Below are positions 15,457 to 17,599 of a stretch of DNA of 17,599 nt, piece by piece. A program made the translations under genes and the position numbers. The DNA is from Treponema sp. (GTDB taxonomy: Bacteria; Spirochaetota; Spirochaetia; Treponematales; Rectinemataceae), in NCBI GenBank assembly GCA_017849315.1, contig JAFIHQ010000131.1:1-17599 (forward strand). The letters run 5' to 3'. The first letter of the stretch is position 1, and every line of letters begins with the position of its first letter. Under the pieces are notes generated by a model, which saw only the letters and a list, made by a program, of their open reading frames with translations, was not told where the DNA came from and searched no databases.

Positions 15457-16734
15457 ATGTCCGAAGTTATTCCTGAGTTCTCACAAAATGCCAACAATAT
15501 GCGCAAATCGGTTATTCGTGAGCTGCTTAAGCTGACCCAGCAACCCAACATCATTTCTTTTGCGGGAGGATTGCCTGCCCCAGAGACTTTCCCTGTCCAC
15601 GACCTAGAAGAGGCGACACAGCAAGTCTACAAGAAATCGGCGGTTGCGGCACTCCAGTATGGAGCCACAGAAGGAGAGAATCCCCTAAAAGCGGAGTTGA
15701 TCAAGTATGAAAGGTCGCGTGGAATTCAGGTGGAAAAAGGCAATCTGCTCATAACTTCGGCAAGCCAGCAAGCGCTTGACATGATGCCCAAGATTTTCCT
15801 TGACCCGGGCGATTGTGTCCTCGCAGAGCGGCCCACCTATTTGGGAGCTATCCAGGCGATTCAGTCCTATCAAGGCAAGATTATTGGTATTCCATCGAGT
15901 GCAGATAACGATGGCTTTGACATGGTGGAGATGGGAAAACGCTACGAACGCGCAAAGGCCTATGGCGAAAAGGTCAAGTACATTTATGTTATTCCAGATT
16001 TCCAGAATCCTTCTGGCATCTGCTGGAGCTTGGAGAAGCGAAAAGCCCTCTTGGACTTTGCATATAGGGAAAAGCTCTTTGTGGTAGAGGATGCACCGTA
16101 TAGAGAAATCAGGTTCATGGGAGAGAGCATTCCTTCCATTTATGAACTCGACCAAAAGGGTAAGAACGAAGGAAATGTGATATGCCTTAAGACATTCTCC
16201 AAGATATTGGCTCCAGGGACGCGGGTGGGCTGGATTCTGGCACGAGAGGATATAATCCAGAAGTTGGTGATCGCAAAACAGGCTATCGACCTCTGCACAA
16301 GCCCCTTTATGCAGTATGTGATTGCCGAATACCTTTCGATGGGCAAACTCGATGCGCTCATCCAGGCTACCAGAGATAACTATAGGGAAAAGCGCAATTT
16401 CATGCTGAAAATGCTCGACAAGTATATGCCAAAGCGTTTCGATCTGACCTGGACAAAACCGGAAGGTGGACTCTTCCTTTGGATTTCGCTGCCGCATTAT
16501 ATCGATACAGAAAAGATGTTCTATAGAGCCGTTGAAAAGAATGTCGCTTACGTGATCGGGTCCGCTTTCTATTTCGACGAAGCTGAACTCAACTGCATGC
16601 GCATCAATTTCTCGTATTCGTCCTTCGAGCAAATTGAAGAAGGCGTCAAACGGCTTGCATCGGTCATTCAGGACGAAATCGATGCCCACGAGTCCGGACC
16701 ACGGGGGCAAACGTGTCCAGAGGGCATCTGCTAG
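15457..16734 (+). CDS. PLP-dependent aminotransferase, class I/II fold (Aro8/LysN-like, COG1167 type)
   Basis: Fold-type I aminotransferase of the group containing 2-aminoadipate aminotransferase (LysN), Aro8 and the catalytic half of MocR regulators; no winged-helix DNA-binding domain is present, so it is an enzyme. 425 aa. Visible: ISFAGGLPAPETFP near the N-terminus (substrate loop), LQYGATEG (~66-73), SASQQALDMM (~101-110), N184 in PDFQNPSG, D212 and Y215 in EDAPYREIRF, the Schiff-base lysine K249 in KTFSKILAPGTRVGW, and R382 in CMRINFS for the substrate carboxylate. The substrate cannot be fixed from sequence; aminoadipate, aromatic or branched-chain amino acids with 2-oxoglutarate are likely. 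ATG 15457 has AAGGAG 6 nt upstream. The C-terminal tail (HESGPRGQTCPEGIC) is poorly conserved-looking, with two cysteines. Divergent from ychF; a terminator-like hairpin follows. Confidence 0.9.
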   Translation: MSEVIPEFSQNANNMRKSVIRELLKLTQQPNIISFAGGLPAPETFPVHDLEEATQQVYKKSAVAALQYGATEGENPLKAELIKYERSRGIQVEKGNLLITSASQQALDMMPKIFLDPGDCVLAERPTYLGAIQAIQSYQGKIIGIPSSADNDGFDMVEMGKRYERAKAYGEKVKYIYVIPDFQNPSGICWSLEKRKALLDFAYREKLFVVEDAPYREIRFMGESIPSIYELDQKGKNEGNVICLKTFSKILAPGTRVGWILAREDIIQKLVIAKQAIDLCTSPFMQYVIAEYLSMGKLDALIQATRDNYREKRNFMLKMLDKYMPKRFDLTWTKPEGGLFLWISLPHYIDTEKMFYRAVEKNVAYVIGSAFYFDEAELNCMRINFSYSSFEQIEEGVKRLASVIQDEIDAHESGPRGQTCPEGIC

Positions 16735-16810
16735 AAGAGCAAGTTGATGTAGTCTCAAGAATATTCTCCAGATTCCTTGATTCTTAAAGACTGTTTTCGC
16801 TATTTTACTT

Positions 16811-16881
16811 CTAAGGCCGTGTCTCAAGCCTGCATTCAGGTGTTTTGAATGCAGGCTTGAGTGTTTTTTCTGTGGCCTTAG
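16811..16881 (+). repeat. Outer inverted repeat enclosing the terminator hairpin
   Basis: CTAAGGCC (16811-16818) and GGCCTTAG (16874-16881) are perfect 8-bp arms flanking the 16-bp hairpin and its T-run. RNA could therefore fold as a long stem with an internal loop (4 nt on one side, 12 nt including the T-run on the other). Confidence 0.6.
16823..16869 (+). terminator. Strong intrinsic terminator after the aminotransferase gene
   Basis: Perfect 16-bp stem (16823-16838 with 16846-16861, CTCAAGCCTGCATTCA and its complement), 7-nt loop, then TG and six T (16864-16869). It lies 89 bp past the aminotransferase stop and 43 bp before the next gene. It either ends the aminotransferase message or acts as an attenuator in the ABC gene's leader. 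Confidence 0.85.
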
Positions 16882-16912
16882 ATTGACCTTACGACGAAAG
16901 CAGGAGTTGAGA

Positions 16913-17599
16913 ATGGGAATCATCGAGCTTAAGGATGTTCATAAAGTTTATCCATTGGGCAAGGTTGAAGTACCGGCCGTAAAAGGCGTTACATTTAGCA
17001 TAGAAAGGGGAGACTTTGTTTCCATTGCAGGACCTTCCGGTGCTGGAAAGTCCACGATCCTCAATATGATCGGGCTCATCGATACCCCGACTTCAGGAGA
17101 AGTAATTATTGACGGAAAACCAACTTCCGGACTTTCCGATAAAGAGCTGACACGCTTTAGGCACGAAGTTCTGGGATTTGTTTTCCAATCGTTTAACCTT
17201 ATTCCGGTTCTCAATGTGTGGGAAAACATCGAATTCCCGCTCTTGCTTGGCAAGACGCGCATAAAGCCCAGCGAAAAAAACGACTGGATCGACTGGCTTA
17301 TAAAAGAGGTTGGACTCACAGAATGGAGAGACCACAAGCCCAATGAGCTGTCCGGAGGGCAACGGCAACGCGTAGCAATAGCGCGCGCGCTTGTTACAAA
17401 ACCGTATATTGTTCTTGCCGATGAGCCCACTGCAAACCTCGATTCGGCAACGGGCGAACAGATTATCGAGCTCATGAAAAAAATAAACCGCGAAATCCAA
17501 ACTACGTTCATTTTCTCGACCCACGACGCAAAGATAGTTGCAGTTGCCGACCACATCATAAGGCTCCAGGATGGCCTTGTGATTGAGAATACGCGACGT
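16913..17599 (+). CDS. LolD/MacB-type ABC transporter ATP-binding protein (3' end outside window)
   Basis: 229 codons are present with no stop, so the gene runs off the window, probably within a few residues of its end (family ~220-240 aa). ATPase of the LolD/MacB/FtsE group (COG1136). Walker A GPSGAGKST (40-48), Q-loop FVFQSFNLIP with the group's usual VLNVWENIEFPLLL, signature LSGGQRQRVAIARAL (146-160), Walker B IVLADEPTANLD (166-177), and H204 in FSTHD. Start: ATG 16913 with AGGAG 6 nt upstream. It should pair with a LolC/E- or MacB-like permease encoded just beyond the window; the substrate (lipoprotein release, export or other) cannot be told from the ATPase. The promoter is uncertain: TTGAGT-N16-TAGATT begins inside the terminator stem, and another weak one (TTGATT-N18-TATTTT, ~16779-16808) lies before the hairpin. 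Confidence 0.9.
   Translation, partial: MGIIELKDVHKVYPLGKVEVPAVKGVTFSIERGDFVSIAGPSGAGKSTILNMIGLIDTPTSGEVIIDGKPTSGLSDKELTRFRHEVLGFVFQSFNLIPVLNVWENIEFPLLLGKTRIKPSEKNDWIDWLIKEVGLTEWRDHKPNELSGGQRQRVAIARALVTKPYIVLADEPTANLDSATGEQIIELMKKINREIQTTFIFSTHDAKIVAVADHIIRLQDGLVIENTRR

Noticed and set aside
15685..16923. 412-codon open frame on the minus strand opposite the aminotransferase
   Set aside because: The plus-strand protein has a complete set of PLP-enzyme motifs and a good ribosome-binding site. The antisense translation is rich in His/Cys/Leu with no recognisable domain.
16948..17559. 203- and 153-codon minus-strand open frames opposite the ABC ATPase
   Set aside because: The plus strand carries every ABC motif in order; the antisense frames are by-products.
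1..17599. CRISPR arrays, tRNA/rRNA genes, insertion sequences, toxin-antitoxin or defence genes
   Set aside because: I looked for repeats, cloverleaf-like segments, transposase motifs and small paired ORFs on both strands and found none; the window is housekeeping in content.

Overview
The window is a compact, moderate-GC bacterial chromosome segment, coding almost wall to wall. No mobile element, rRNA, tRNA, CRISPR array or phage gene was seen. Gene content suggests a free-living or commensal spirochaete of the Treponema/Spirochaetales type. The main reason is a very long LptD/OstA-like outer-membrane protein directly downstream of uvrA, an arrangement I recall from Treponema pallidum (TP0514-TP0515). 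A tlyC-ybeY pair is also present. This placement is inference; no rRNA is available to confirm it.

Layout. (1) 1-198 (+): 3' end of a gene, probably prephenate dehydrogenase, convergent with aroA. (2) 242-1594 (-): aroA, EPSP synthase. (3) 1717-3066 (-): gdhA, NADP-type glutamate dehydrogenase, with its own promoter and a strong intrinsic terminator just before aroA. (4) 3273-14010 (-): a probable six-gene operon, uvrA > lptD > phoH > pgpH > ybeY > tlyC. The last four overlap or are tightly packed. (5) 14130-15236 (-): ychF. (6) 15457-16734 (+): a fold-type I PLP aminotransferase, divergent from ychF. (7) 16913-17599 (+): a LolD/MacB-type ABC ATPase gene that runs off the window.

How the genes fit together. 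tyrA-like, aroA, gdhA and the aminotransferase serve amino-acid metabolism (aromatic pathway, ammonia assimilation, transamination). PhoH/YbeZ, YbeY and the CorC/TlyC CBS protein form the widespread ybeZ-ybeY-ybeX type cluster linked to rRNA maturation. Here a 7TM-HD (PgpH) cyclic-di-AMP phosphodiesterase sits between phoH and ybeY. uvrA (nucleotide excision repair) and lptD (outer-membrane assembly) lead the same transcription unit. YchF is a translation-associated ATPase.

The coding content is ordinary housekeeping; I do not see a new multi-gene system. The points worth a second look are mostly regulatory. The uvrA start region has a TTTG-N5-CAAA palindrome placed like an SOS box, plus two more palindromes and three 17-nt tandem repeats. 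aroA (and nearly uvrA) looks leaderless. A SAP-like motif lies in the exported N-terminus of the LptD-like protein. A nested hairpin lies upstream of the ABC gene.
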